From: Diphasiastrum complanatum
Lineage: Eukaryota; Streptophyta; Lycopodiopsida; Lycopodiales; Lycopodiaceae
Direction of reading: 5' to 3'
NCBI GenBank assembly: GCA_029204225.1
Contig: CM055102.1
Coordinates: 38,310,585 to 38,374,584, forward strand
DNA length: 64,000 nt
Shown here one piece after another: positions 22,543 through 32,545 of this stretch. The notes under the pieces are model-generated. The model did no database searches and was not told the origin of the DNA. It saw nothing but the letters and a program-made list of their open reading frames with translations. The first letter of the stretch is position 1. Each line of letters begins with the position of its first letter. The translations under genes were made by a program, and so were the position numbers.

Positions 22543-24229
22543 GACACGAACACTGTGAAAACAGTGAGGGATGTCAGATTCGACGAGAGCAGGACTATGG
22601 CCAACGAAGATCCTGTCAGCTACGAAATTCTGGAGAGACTGTACTATGACCTATCGACAATGACAGAGGGAGCAATAGACGAACACAAAAAGGAAGATTT
22701 TTGAGTCATCTCCCATTCAAACGACGAATCTGACGAAGAAATATTCGAGAGGCAACCTGCCGCCGTAGTTCCTGTAAACCAAGATGGTTTCGGACCAAGC
22801 AGAGCAAACAAGGGCAAAGGCATAACTGTTCCAGGAGGATCTCCCAGAAGGTCGACAAGACCACGAAGAGCGCCAACAAGATATGTGCCAGGCAGCTCAG
22901 CTTCCACATCAGAAGAATTTTGCGAGTTCAATGGCGAACCACAGACATTCTAGGAGACGATTGAAAGTCCAGATGGATCCAAGCCATGAACAAAGAAATG
23001 GAATCCATGAGGAAGAACCAGGTATGGATGTTGGAGCCATTACCACATAAGCGAAAGACTGTTAAGTGCAAATGGGTTTTCAAACTCAAATACAGACCAG
23101 ACGGGAATGTCACGAAATACAAGACAAGACTGGTAGCGAAAGGGTTTTCTCAGATATACGGTATTGACTACTCTGAGACCTTCTCTCCTGTTGTCAAACA
23201 TTCGTCCCTACGTCTGTTATTCGCATATGCAGCAGCTTATGACCTCAGGATCCACATTGTGGACGAGAAGACAGCCTTCTTGCATGGCGAAATAGATGAA
23301 GAGCTCTACATGGATCAACCCCTAGGATTTGTCTCGAATTCACTTCCTGACTATGTATGCAGAATGCATAGAAGCATCTACAGTTTGGAACAATCAGCCC
23401 GACAGTGGTACAAGAAGAAAAATCAAGCCCTAAAATCATTAGGATTCAAGCCTCTATTGGTTGACTCCAATGTACATGTTAGAGTTACAGATGGGCAGAT
23501 CATCATAGTGGTTGTATATGTGGACGACACTCTGATACTTTGCAGGAGTGAGTAGCTAATTGCTGAAGTAAAGGCAGACATCTCAAAACATTTCGAGATA
23601 GTGGATCTGGGAGCCTAGGCTTACAAATTAAAAGGGACTATGAGGGAGGTAAGTTATACCTTCACCAATCCAGATACACCCAGAAGATCCTAGAGGACTT
23701 TGGGATGCTGAACTGCAAAGGAGTGAACACTCCAATGCTCGTAGGGATGGTGCTAACGAATGATGATTGTCCAAGGATTGAGGAAGAGAGAGAACAAATG
23801 CAGCTCACAACTTACAGGAACCTGATAGGACCACTGATGTACCTTGCAGGCAACACATGTCCTGATATTGCCTATCCAGTATTCAGGATGAGCCAATTCT
23901 GCACGAATCCAGGCTTAACACATTGGAAGACTACGAAACGAATTTTTTCACAATCTTCAATCAACGAGAGATTATGGCTTGTGTTATTGTCGTGGTGCAA
24001 GTCTCAAGATACTTTCCTACAACGATGCTAGCTGGGCATCTCTCAAGGACGATTGTAAAAGTGTCTCAGGAGGATGCACCATCGCATCAGGAGCACCAGT
24101 TCTCTGGGTCAGCAAGAAGCAGACCATTGTAGCCCAGTCATCCTATGAAGCAGAGTACATAGCAGCAGCGAAGATGGCCAACGAAATAATTTGGCTAAGG
24201 TAGTTCCTGGACAAATTGGCAAGATTTGA
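22543..24229 (+). pseudogene. Ty1/copia integrase end, reverse transcriptase and RNase H
   Basis: Begins at TVKTVRDVRFDESRT (integrase-RT linker), then SPRRSTRPRRAPTRYVPG and the RT blocks KCKWVFKLKY, LVAKGFSQIYGIDYSETFSPVV, DEKTAFLHGEIDEELYM, RSIYSLEQSARQWY. The catalytic motif is VVYVDD at about 23514-23531. After a stop at 23553 it continues in pieces: NLIGPLMYLA, and RNase H near 24000-24203 with DASWASLKDD, SSYEAEY, AAKMANEIIWLR. Three or more frameshifts or stops. The same family as 62530-63088 (strong identity across the shared linker). The block from 22543 to 24429 is inverted relative to its flanks (see findings). Confidence 0.9.
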
Positions 24230-24280
24230 TTGTAAGTAGCTTTCACATCATCTTATCTTCATTCCAAATTTGTGAGGGAG

Positions 24281-24390
24281 TGCTAGAACTGAGATTATAA
24301 GTCCATTTGTTGGATTAGAAATATAATTTGAGTGAAACACTACAAAAGAGAGACCTTAGTGAGTTTCTAGAGACAATCAAATCCATTTCT
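24281..24390 (+). mobile_element. Copia LTR fragment, plus orientation
   Basis: Preceded by the purine tract gtgagggag. Inverted copy of 22407-22515. It is followed at 24391-24429 by a second copy of the pre-tract segment (ggcaagatttg...cttcatctta) also present at 24222-24256. Confidence 0.75.
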
Positions 24391-24429
24391 TGGCAAGATT
24401 TGTTTGAAAGTAGTTTTCACTTCATCTTA

Positions 24430-24645
24430 GGCATGTAGACTCTGTAGTATGATGAATTGTTGTCATAACCTACCAGAAATCCCTGCTCGGCTTTCTCATC
24501 AAGCTTCTTTCGAAGCTTATCAAGAATATGTGCATATGCTGCACAGCCAAAGATTCTGACGTGAGACAGGTTGGGCCTTCTACCCCACCATAGCTCATGT
24601 GGTGTCGTGTGAGGAACACCAGACTTACCTGTCTAGTTCTGGAGG
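24430..24645 (-). pseudogene. Copia integrase C-terminal fragment, inverted relative to its RT
   Basis: Minus strand: GVPHTTPHELWWGR, PNLSHVRIFGCAAYAHILDKL, KKLDEKAEQGFLVGYD, YYRVYMP. The matching part of the 60-kb element is at 62330-62530 on the plus strand. The sequence stops exactly where 22543 starts in that homologue. Confidence 0.85.
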
Positions 24646-25100
24646 CAAGTTGCCAAACAAGTTTTACATTCCCATAGGGGTGTTTTGAGGCCCAAACCTC
24701 AATATCTAGATTCGCTTGCTTCACCAAAGATCAAGCAAACATTAAACTACAATATATCAGAGCTGAACCATAAAATTTGAAAATTTTGTGAGAAATTGTC
24801 AACTAGTTGAGTTTTATCATGTCTAGTTAAATTGGCAATTTTGGCCAGTATACATTTTAGACTTAGAGATAAACTTTATAAAGTTGTTTAGGCCTAAGTT
24901 TATTTGAATTACCATTTTTGGAAAGTGAGGAGAAGTTGGTAGGTCGAGTTTGAACCGATTCAAATTGGTAAATTTAGATGCGTTGAATCTAGTCTATTAG
25001 TAGAATACATCTAGAACTTTCTAAATTTGATAAGCTTGGACAAGCACATCCAAATAGGTCAAGGACCTGTTATATATAGTGTACAAGCATGGGAAGATGG
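24646..25100. other. Spacer, no gene recognised
   Basis: AT-rich sequence between the copia integrase fragment and the microsatellite; nothing supportable. Confidence 0.5.
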
Positions 25101-25101
25101 C

Positions 25102-25228
<127 letters not shown>

Positions 25229-25599
25229 TCACGCTTATGGAAGCGATCTCTTTGGGTTTATATATCTATTTTGCATTGTTTTGTTGATATCTTGAATTCT
25301 TGTTTGTAGAATCCTATTTTAAGTGGTGTATTGGATCCACATGCATGAAAGGTGATATGGTACAGCCATTGTATGGACAACAACAAAAGCTTATCATTCT
25401 TATGCTATTTTGTCAAGTTCTTATTGAGTTTATAGCTTATATATTGAGTAGATGCTAGATTTCTACTTTGTTACACTTGTTTTCTAACAGTCTGTAGAAA
25501 TACAAAAAAATTCGTGATAGAGTCCTAACGACACGAAAGTGGTGCTAGTTGTGCTTATCTTTTGTAAGGGACAAATTGAATCTTACTGATATGATTTTA

Positions 25600-27330
25600 T
25601 TCACAAATTTTACTAAGGAAAAACCTCCAGAATGTGTCTGCATTCTCCAAGAGTGCAAAACTTGCTATCTAAGTTTGCCCACCTCAGTTTAATGCCATCA
25701 TTACCTACTAAAACCACTAGAGGGCAAATCCAGATCATGAACCGTGCTCCAAAGAACTGACTTCAAAGTTTTGGTTGTTTATGCCTCTACAGCCTCATCA
25801 TTAGCCCGTCTTGGTTCACCTCCTTCATCATTGATAAATTCACCTGAGACTAGCACACTTTCCAGTGGGCAAACCCAGATCCCAAGGATCCGTTGTTGTA
25901 CATTGAAAAGTGTGAAAACCTTGATTTTTTGCACTTTTGACCTGACAGTTGTATTCTGAGTTCTCCCACCTACCAATGATTAATTTCACATGTGTTTTAC
26001 CTACTGTAGTCAAGGGGAGTACAAAGTCCATTAGATCATTTTCCAAGTGCAAGCCAAAAGTCTGATTTGTAATTTCTAGATCTGTACCAGCCTGTCAAGT
26101 GAGCATAAGACTTGTACATTCCCCAACTGTATTTTCTTGAGATTCACTGGAGATCTAGGTTCGCCGAGTTGAAGGTTGAATTACCCATCATGATGAGCTT
26201 AATTTGAGTCAGGCGAACCTAAACTTCCACAGGATCAGCTTGAAAGCTATATATTCCCAAAAACACATTTTTTTGACCTACATGCTTCAATTTTCAAGAT
26301 CTAGATTCACCACATTGAGATCTGAGAGATCTGATATGGATCTTTAAATTTTCAAGAGGGCAAACCTAGACTCCCTAGCACCTTGAATTCCCAAAATCCT
26401 CCCAAGTTCCCAATCTTGGCCATTTAAGTTTGCCATCAGGGATTTGAACTCATCCACCCAACCTACATCATTGGCCAAATTAGTAAATCTAGATTTCCAA
26501 CCCATCAGCAACCATTAGACCTTTTTTATTCCCTCAAGTTACATTCTCAGTCGGTGGACCCCAATTTGAAAATTTACTAAGGCTTCATCAGGTCATCACT
26601 CCCATTCTCCCTATCCATATTCCTCATTTGTGCTCTTGTTTCATTCTCACCTCAGTTCCCCAACCCATATTCTCTAATTTCTCTTCAAGAGTTGCATTCT
26701 CCAATTCACCATTTCACATTCCCAAGATCTGTTATACATTCCCATACCTTCCCCTTTCATTTATTTACTTTCGCATTTCCCAAATCCACTTTCACAAATC
26801 TTTTATATTCCCCAATGCCTATATTTTCCAGTTTCATATTCCCAGGTCTAAACTTAGTCTGCATTCCCTAACCTTCCATTACTTCACCCTTGGTTTTCCA
26901 GTTCCCAAGTTCTTTTTATTTTCTAAATCTTTAGGCCCAGATTCCCAAGATCTACTCACATTGTTCTCACATTTCCAATTTTTCAAATTCCCTTGTTCAC
27001 AAACCTACATTCCCAATCATCTGTCTTTTCTAGATCTTACCGTCAAACTCCCAAGATCCGATTCCCAAATCTGAGATCCACTTCTAAATTCCCCATTTCT
27101 AATTCCCCAATCTCTATCTTTCTGGTTTCCCAAGCTTATTCCCAACCCACATTCCCCAATTCCATATTCTCGACCACTTGCATTTCCACATTCCCATTCC
27201 CATTCCCATAACTTAGGCCTTGAATTCCTAGATCTAAGTAACCTTGTTGCTTTCCCAAAAGGATACTTTTCCAAGTTACAAACTTAGAAAAGAATCTTTG
27301 GTTTGGATGCAACTAAGATCAGGTTGAAAG
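25600..27330. repeat. Pyrimidine-rich degenerate minisatellite-like block
   Basis: The plus strand is T/C-rich, with endless variants of attcccaagatct / cattcccaa (for example near 26700, 26950, 27050, 27130, 27200) and, further left, of gggcaaacccagatc (25725, 25865, 26350). Spacing is irregular. It sits directly upstream of the gypsy gag start at 27430, so it may be the leader or LTR of that element. No second LTR copy is seen. Confidence 0.55.
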
Positions 27331-27429
27331 ACTAGATCTAGGATTTTGAGAGAAGAAGAGAGTTCACTTGGAGATCAAGAATCTTCAGTTAGCCATTCCC
27401 ACTCTCGGATCCTCCAAGAACGATTCAGC

Positions 27430-28510
27430 ATGGCTGGCAATAACCGGAATCTACCTCAAGAGAATCCAACACCAAGAGCTCAAAGGATACCCAGTCCTTT
27501 AGCCTATGTTGTATGAATGCTAGGAGCCATCCCACATAATCGACGAGCCCCTCTAGTCGATCTACCATAGTATGATAGTACTAGTGACCTGGACACTATC
27601 TTCATGTTTATGAGGAAGCATGTGAAGTCTATCAAGAGACAACCCCAGAAGAGAAACTCAAGCTCTTTAAGATGACTGCTCACTGATGCAGCTCGTGAAT
27701 GGTATTTCATTCTTGAACGACATGAACAAAACGAGTAGGAATCCCTCAAAGATTCATTTGTCAAATAATTTAAATCATCTAGATTCCTAGAGAGCCCATT
27801 CCTACTACTTAGTAAGATCAAGATGAGGAAGGATGAGAGGGTACATGCTTACATTGAACGCCTCAAATGTCTTAAAACCGAATGCCCTGCTCGTCTAGCA
27901 CCTAATCAGGCTGTGCTAATATGGTTCATAACTAGCCTCCCGAAATCCATTAGGCATGAACTTAAACCACCAAAAATCTAGGCTACCTTATGTGATGCCA
28001 TGGATGATGCCATCCGAGAAGAAGATAAATGCTGTGATGAAAAGTATGAATCCCAACGTTCAAGGGCCATTACTATTGACCAAAGCCGTAGGGCCCAAGG
28101 TGATGGAAATTCATCCGATGTTGCCACCCAACTGTTGTTACAACAACTTGAGACCATGAATAAGACTCGTTAGGCCTAGATGGACAAACTATCCAAGGAA
28201 TTTGAACAAAAGTTAAAAAATACTACATCCCAAGTGTCTACTATCAATCAATTTTCCATACGTGAAAATGTTTGGTGCCCCCCATGCGAACAGAATAATA
28301 CTACAAATGATTACCCTCAGAGTAGACAACTAGCCCAGAGGTTTTGCATCTTTTGCAACACCAATAACCATGATACATTTACTTGTATCTACAATCCGAG
28401 AATACAAGCCGTTAAGGACAATATCAATGGAGGATGCAACAACATGGACCTCAGCTTACAAGTTATCAGAGGCCCATATTTCAACAGGCACCCCAACAAT
28501 GTCTAGCACT
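27430..28510 (+). pseudogene. Ty3/gypsy gag
   Basis: ATG at 27430 begins MAGNNRNLPQENPTPRAQR. A stop follows at once in the first frame, but the gag core reads on: TDAAREWYFILERHEQNE, ESLKDSFVK, FLLLSKIKMRKDERVHAYIERLKCLKTECP, AVLIWFITSLPKSIRHELKP. Then a Gln-rich tail (QLLLQQLETMNKTR) and a zinc-finger-like CIFCNTNNHDTFTC near 28350 (C-x2-C-x4-H-x4-C). This is the classic gag capsid layout. At least five in-frame stops, mostly TAA/TAG. Confidence 0.85.
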
Positions 28511-29408
28511 ACCTGGACCCAATAACGTAGCACCAGCCTTAGTAGTACGACAATATGGCCCTTAGATGAACCGCCAGATCATTCCCACAAATTTTGCTAC
28601 AACAATTAGAATTCAGCCTTGAAAATGTGTATGTACCTAAGGATCAAGGATTTTTTTGTTATTAGACGGACGGAACTGAAGCTTCAGTCTATTCCTTGTT
28701 TACTGCTCAACAATGTTTCTACAAGAACAAAGCACCTAATCAGTGGTACACTTTTGGAGAAAATCACCACATTGTTGAGTTTCTGTATAAAGGCACTTAT
28801 GGGCCCCGATTTGTAGAGAACTGCCCCCAGAACCCTATGAGAAAGAGTTTCTCCCTTGGTGCTCAGTGATCACCTTGAAAGATGATGTGGAATACTCCAA
28901 TGAACAAGCGTTAACTTACTTCGATCCACATCGCTATGGAGTAAACATGGTACCAAAAGATGTACCTAGGATCCCACCACTGGCCAAGGTCTCTAAGGAG
29001 CCACGCCCCACAAATGTATATCAATACAAGGTCAAGGTGTGCCACTGGGACAACCCAATAGATGAGGCTATAACCTGTGTGGACACCACACAATGGGGTC
29101 CCACTGAGATGACAGTTATGCCGACAGTCCCACCAATTTGTTCATGCTCTTTCAATATGGCAGTAGTCAAGAAACCAACTGCCAAACTACCTACCAGTAT
29201 GAAGGGAAAGGCTAAGATGGGTTGTGATCGTCCACAACCCATGAATACCAAGATTCAGCTGGCAGATGCTACATCTAAGGCATCAAAAATAGTCTCAACG
29301 ACATCCACCTCACCATTTCAAAATCAGAAGCCAAGACAAGATCAAGTTTCGACAGCTGAGCCATTGCATGATGTGCCAACATACTTTTGAGATTATACCT
29401 AAAATGAT
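28511..29408 (+). pseudogene. Gypsy gag-pol linker / protease region
   Basis: A 174-codon frame (28866-29390) begins with ITLKDDVEYSNEQALTYF and ends in a Thr/Ser/Pro-rich stretch. No D-S/T-G active site is visible, so protease is degraded or lies in another frame. Position between gag and RT is the main evidence. Confidence 0.5.
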
Positions 29409-30430
29409 GTGATTGTTGCCTTATCTCAGCGGGAACCCTACTTGAACGACCTACATGATAATTCTTGTTCGTATGAAGGTCCTGTGAAAGTCCAATCTCT
29501 AGATCTAGCCGATCTTGGAGAAGACAAGAAATTGGTTTATGTACATGAACAACTTACGACTGAAGAACTGTATGATTTAAGGTTTATTGTATGTGAATAT
29601 TGTGATTGCTTTGCATGTTCCTACATGGATCTCAAGGGAATACCCCTTGAAGTAGTGCTATGCAACATTCCACTGATCGATGGTGTTGAACCGAAAGTGA
29701 GCCGACCTTATCGCTACAACCCACACTACTCAGAGCTTATTCAACAAGAGTCGGAAAAGCTACACTATGCTGGATTCATTCAAAAAAAAGAACACACCAA
29801 CTGGGTATCCTTGATTGTGATTGTGCCTAAGAAGAACGGGAAACTACCTGTGTAGATCTCAAAAAACTTGACGCAGTCACAACCCTCTACCTTTTATTGA
29901 AGGAGTACTTGAACAAATAGTAGGAGACGAGGCCTGTAGTTTCCTTGATGGATTCAGTGGGTATAATCAAGTGCAAATAGCACCAGAAGACCAACACAAA
30001 ACTACCTTTGCAACACCATGGGGAACTTATGCCTTCCGTGTAATGCCTTTTGGATTGTGCAACGCACCAAGCACCTTCCAGAGAGTTATGCAACATGCTT
30101 TCAAAGAATTTCTCTAGAAATTCTTAGAAGTGTTTCTTCGATTTGTGCATACATTCAACCCGAAGGTACCACTTAAATCACCTGAAATGAGTTCGGCAAC
30201 AATGTTGTCCCCCTTAACCTGGCCAAATGCCAAATATGGGTAACCCATGGCATTGTGTTAGGACATATTATATTGCAATATGGGATTGCCACTGATTCAT
30301 GATGTCTACACCTTTATTACAAGTGTTTCATATTATTGTTTGCCTTGTTGGCCCGACCAATCTATCACCTTATTGCTGAACCTAAAGTTAAATATGAGAG
30401 TGTCGTTATGATCATCACCCATTTTTTGTA
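29409..30430 (+). pseudogene. Ty3/gypsy reverse transcriptase
   Basis: 29409-29855: VEPKVSRPYRYNPHYSELIQQE, GFIQKKEHTNWVSLIVIVPKKNGK. A frameshift near 29855 leads to DLKKLDAV-like and then the palm start: EACSFLDGFSGYNQVQIAPED, TTFATPWGTYAFRVMPFGLCNAPSTFQR. The next segments are shifted and contain stops; the (F/Y)xDD active site is not found. RNase H-like tails follow to about 30430, with an HGIVLGHI...YGIATD block near 30240. Same strand and spacing as the gag, so one element. Confidence 0.85.
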
Positions 30431-30641
30431 TGTGGGTGGAAGGCTCAATAACAATGTCATGATTGTGTCTTGATTGTCCATTTAAGAAAACTCTAATGCC
30501 AAGAGGGCCCTTTCCAAAGATGCTTTCTCTAGACTAATAAAAAAAGCACGTGTACTTCTACGTAACGTAGAAAATCTGCCTAAAAATTGTGGGCAAATTT
30601 TTTTTCAAATGAATATCTAAAATAGAGAAGACAAATAATTT

Positions 30642-31059
30642 AATGTCAAAACATTGAAAAATGAGAAAAAAAAGGGGGGAGGGGGGAGATTTCTGAAAGA
30701 GGGAAGAGGGGAGGGGGGGAAGGCCCACTTCGGGGCACCGGGCGATTTTGGGGCCCAGTGTCCCATTGGGGGCCATCTGCCCCCCCCGCCAGGTGCACCC
30801 CTTTCCCCCTTAATGAGGGGGCGCGATGGCACACCCCACTTTGGGACACCAGGCGAATTCGGGGCCCGGTGCCTCGTTGGGGGAGACCTGGCCCCCAGCC
30901 AAGTGCCCCCTCATTAAGGGGGAGGGCGGGGCACCTGGCTAGGGGCTAGGTGTCCCCCAACAGAACACCGAGCCTCGAATTTGCTAGGTGTCCCTAACTG
31001 GGGTCCCCCTCCCTACCTTTTTGTTATTTTTTTTTCTCATTTCTCAATGTTTTGACATT
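30642..31059. mobile_element. GC-rich foldback island
   Basis: Terminal arms of about 32 bp are inverted copies: taatgtcaaaacattga at 30640-30657 and tcaatgttttgacatt at 31044-31059, each with adjoining A/T runs. The inside is very GC-rich. A unit of about 90 bp (gggcaccgggcga...cttaatgaggggg) occurs directly at about 30732 and 30840 and inverted up to about 31005. Strong local palindromes: ccccttaatgagggg (30806-30820) and ccctcattaaggg (30908-30920). No coding capacity. A MITE-like or foldback element whose composition is unlike anything else in the window. Confidence 0.65.
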
Positions 31060-31246
31060 TGGATTCACTCTTTTTTTTTTTTTGGCAATTATGGTTTTTT
31101 TTTTTAAAAATTGATTTTGTTATGGTAGCATGCCCGAGTTGTAAACTCAGTAGCCTACGTGGCAAGCCTTATAGTTTTTTCTAATGAATAGTTGATCCGA
31201 CAACCGCCATTTGCTACAAGAGATTATTAAACTGGTTAATGTGATT

Positions 31247-31610
31247 CTAAAGCGAATCACCATTAGACATCTTGAGTGAGAAGAATTTCCTTATGAGATG
31301 CAACTTCAAAGTCACATCCCTCACATCATATATTGCGCTCATAATGTCCCATACTCCTTTCAAAGTTTGAGCTTCAGATACATAGCCAATTTGGGTATTC
31401 GATATATTGAGAATGATTAGCATGAAAGCTTTGCCATCCTTCGATTTCCATTTGGAGTCAGTTGTGTCGACTTCCAACTTCAATTCCATTCATGCGACAA
31501 CATCCCATAACTCATTGGCAATTAGCAAAGTCTTCATCTTAAATTTTCACAAGAGATAATTGGATCCATTTAGCTTGTCTAGGGTGAGACTAGCTTTGCT
31601 TGGTGAATCC
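31247..31610 (-). pseudogene. Ty1/copia gag N-terminal fragment
   Basis: Minus strand from 31610: MDSPSKASLTLDKLNGSNYLL (stop) KFKMKTLLIANELWDVV (stop), then DSKWKSKDGKAFMLIILNIS, QTLKGVWDIMSAIYDVRD, KLHLIRKFFSLKMSNGDS. Same gag type as 21190-21447. Two TGA stops in the first third. Confidence 0.75.
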
Positions 31611-32545
31611 ATCTGGAAGTTAGTTTGTCAATAATTCGATGACTTATCAAAGTTGTTGAAGAGACCATAAAAAGGTAGAGGGATATAGTGCTGTATGTTT
31701 TGCAAGTGAAAAGAGCTAAAAAGACACTTGGTTTGCAATGGCTGCTCAATATCGATGTATGAAAACTCTTGAACAGTCTATTATTGATGAGAAAAAGCTA
31801 ATAACAATATCAAATATCTCAAGAATCAGTTCACATAAGTGCACAAACAATGTTTTTATAGATTTCACAAGCATATTTTACTTTGAAAAAGTGGTGTGGG
31901 ACCTATACTTCACATTTTTTAGCGAACTAAAGCTTGTGAGATTTCTCAACAAACACTAAGGGAGAAGCCAAGAGAGAACATTGAATTTCTGCCAATAGCT
32001 TTCATGCAAGAGTGAACCAAAAGGAGAGACCCCCCCCCCCCTTCCCCTTTTGTAGGCAAGAGGTGCACGTGCAGCTGCTTCACAAGGTTCTATAAGTCAA
32101 GTATAACAAATACCAATTGTTGAATCCTATCCACAGAAATGTGGAATAGCTTGGCCATTAGTGAGGTAGGCCTAATCCATGATAGAGGCTAGTGAGGTCC
32201 ATAACCAAGGACATAAATGGAAGGTGTAGGGAGCATTTTTCTTTTCTTAGCACTAATAGGAGATCAAGGTTAGACAATGTTTTTTATATTCCTACTCTTA
32301 CAAGGAACCTACTACATGTGGAAAAATGTTAGACAATGGACATCATGTTGAGTTTTGTGATGACTCATGCTTGATAAATAAAAGGGTTATCATGTTGCAA
32401 AAAGTGTAAGGCAAGACTATGATAGGCACGCATTGTCATGTGCCAAATCTAAGCTAATAACAATTACAATGGAAGTAAAGCTAATAGCAAGAAAAAATAC
32501 AAAGAATCCAGATCATGAACATTGTATCCTATTGATCCATGTTCA
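31611..32545. other. Spacer, no gene recognised
   Basis: May include the LTR of the gag fragment to its left, but no boundary is visible. A C9-11 run lies at about 32030. Confidence 0.4.

Noticed and set aside
24470-24727. Novel 85-codon minus protein
   Set aside because: Wrong frame across the inverted copia integrase fragment; the right frame shows the HELWWGR block.
30558-30949. Pro-rich frames on both strands
   Set aside because: By-products of the GC-rich foldback repeat, which has few stop codons in any frame.
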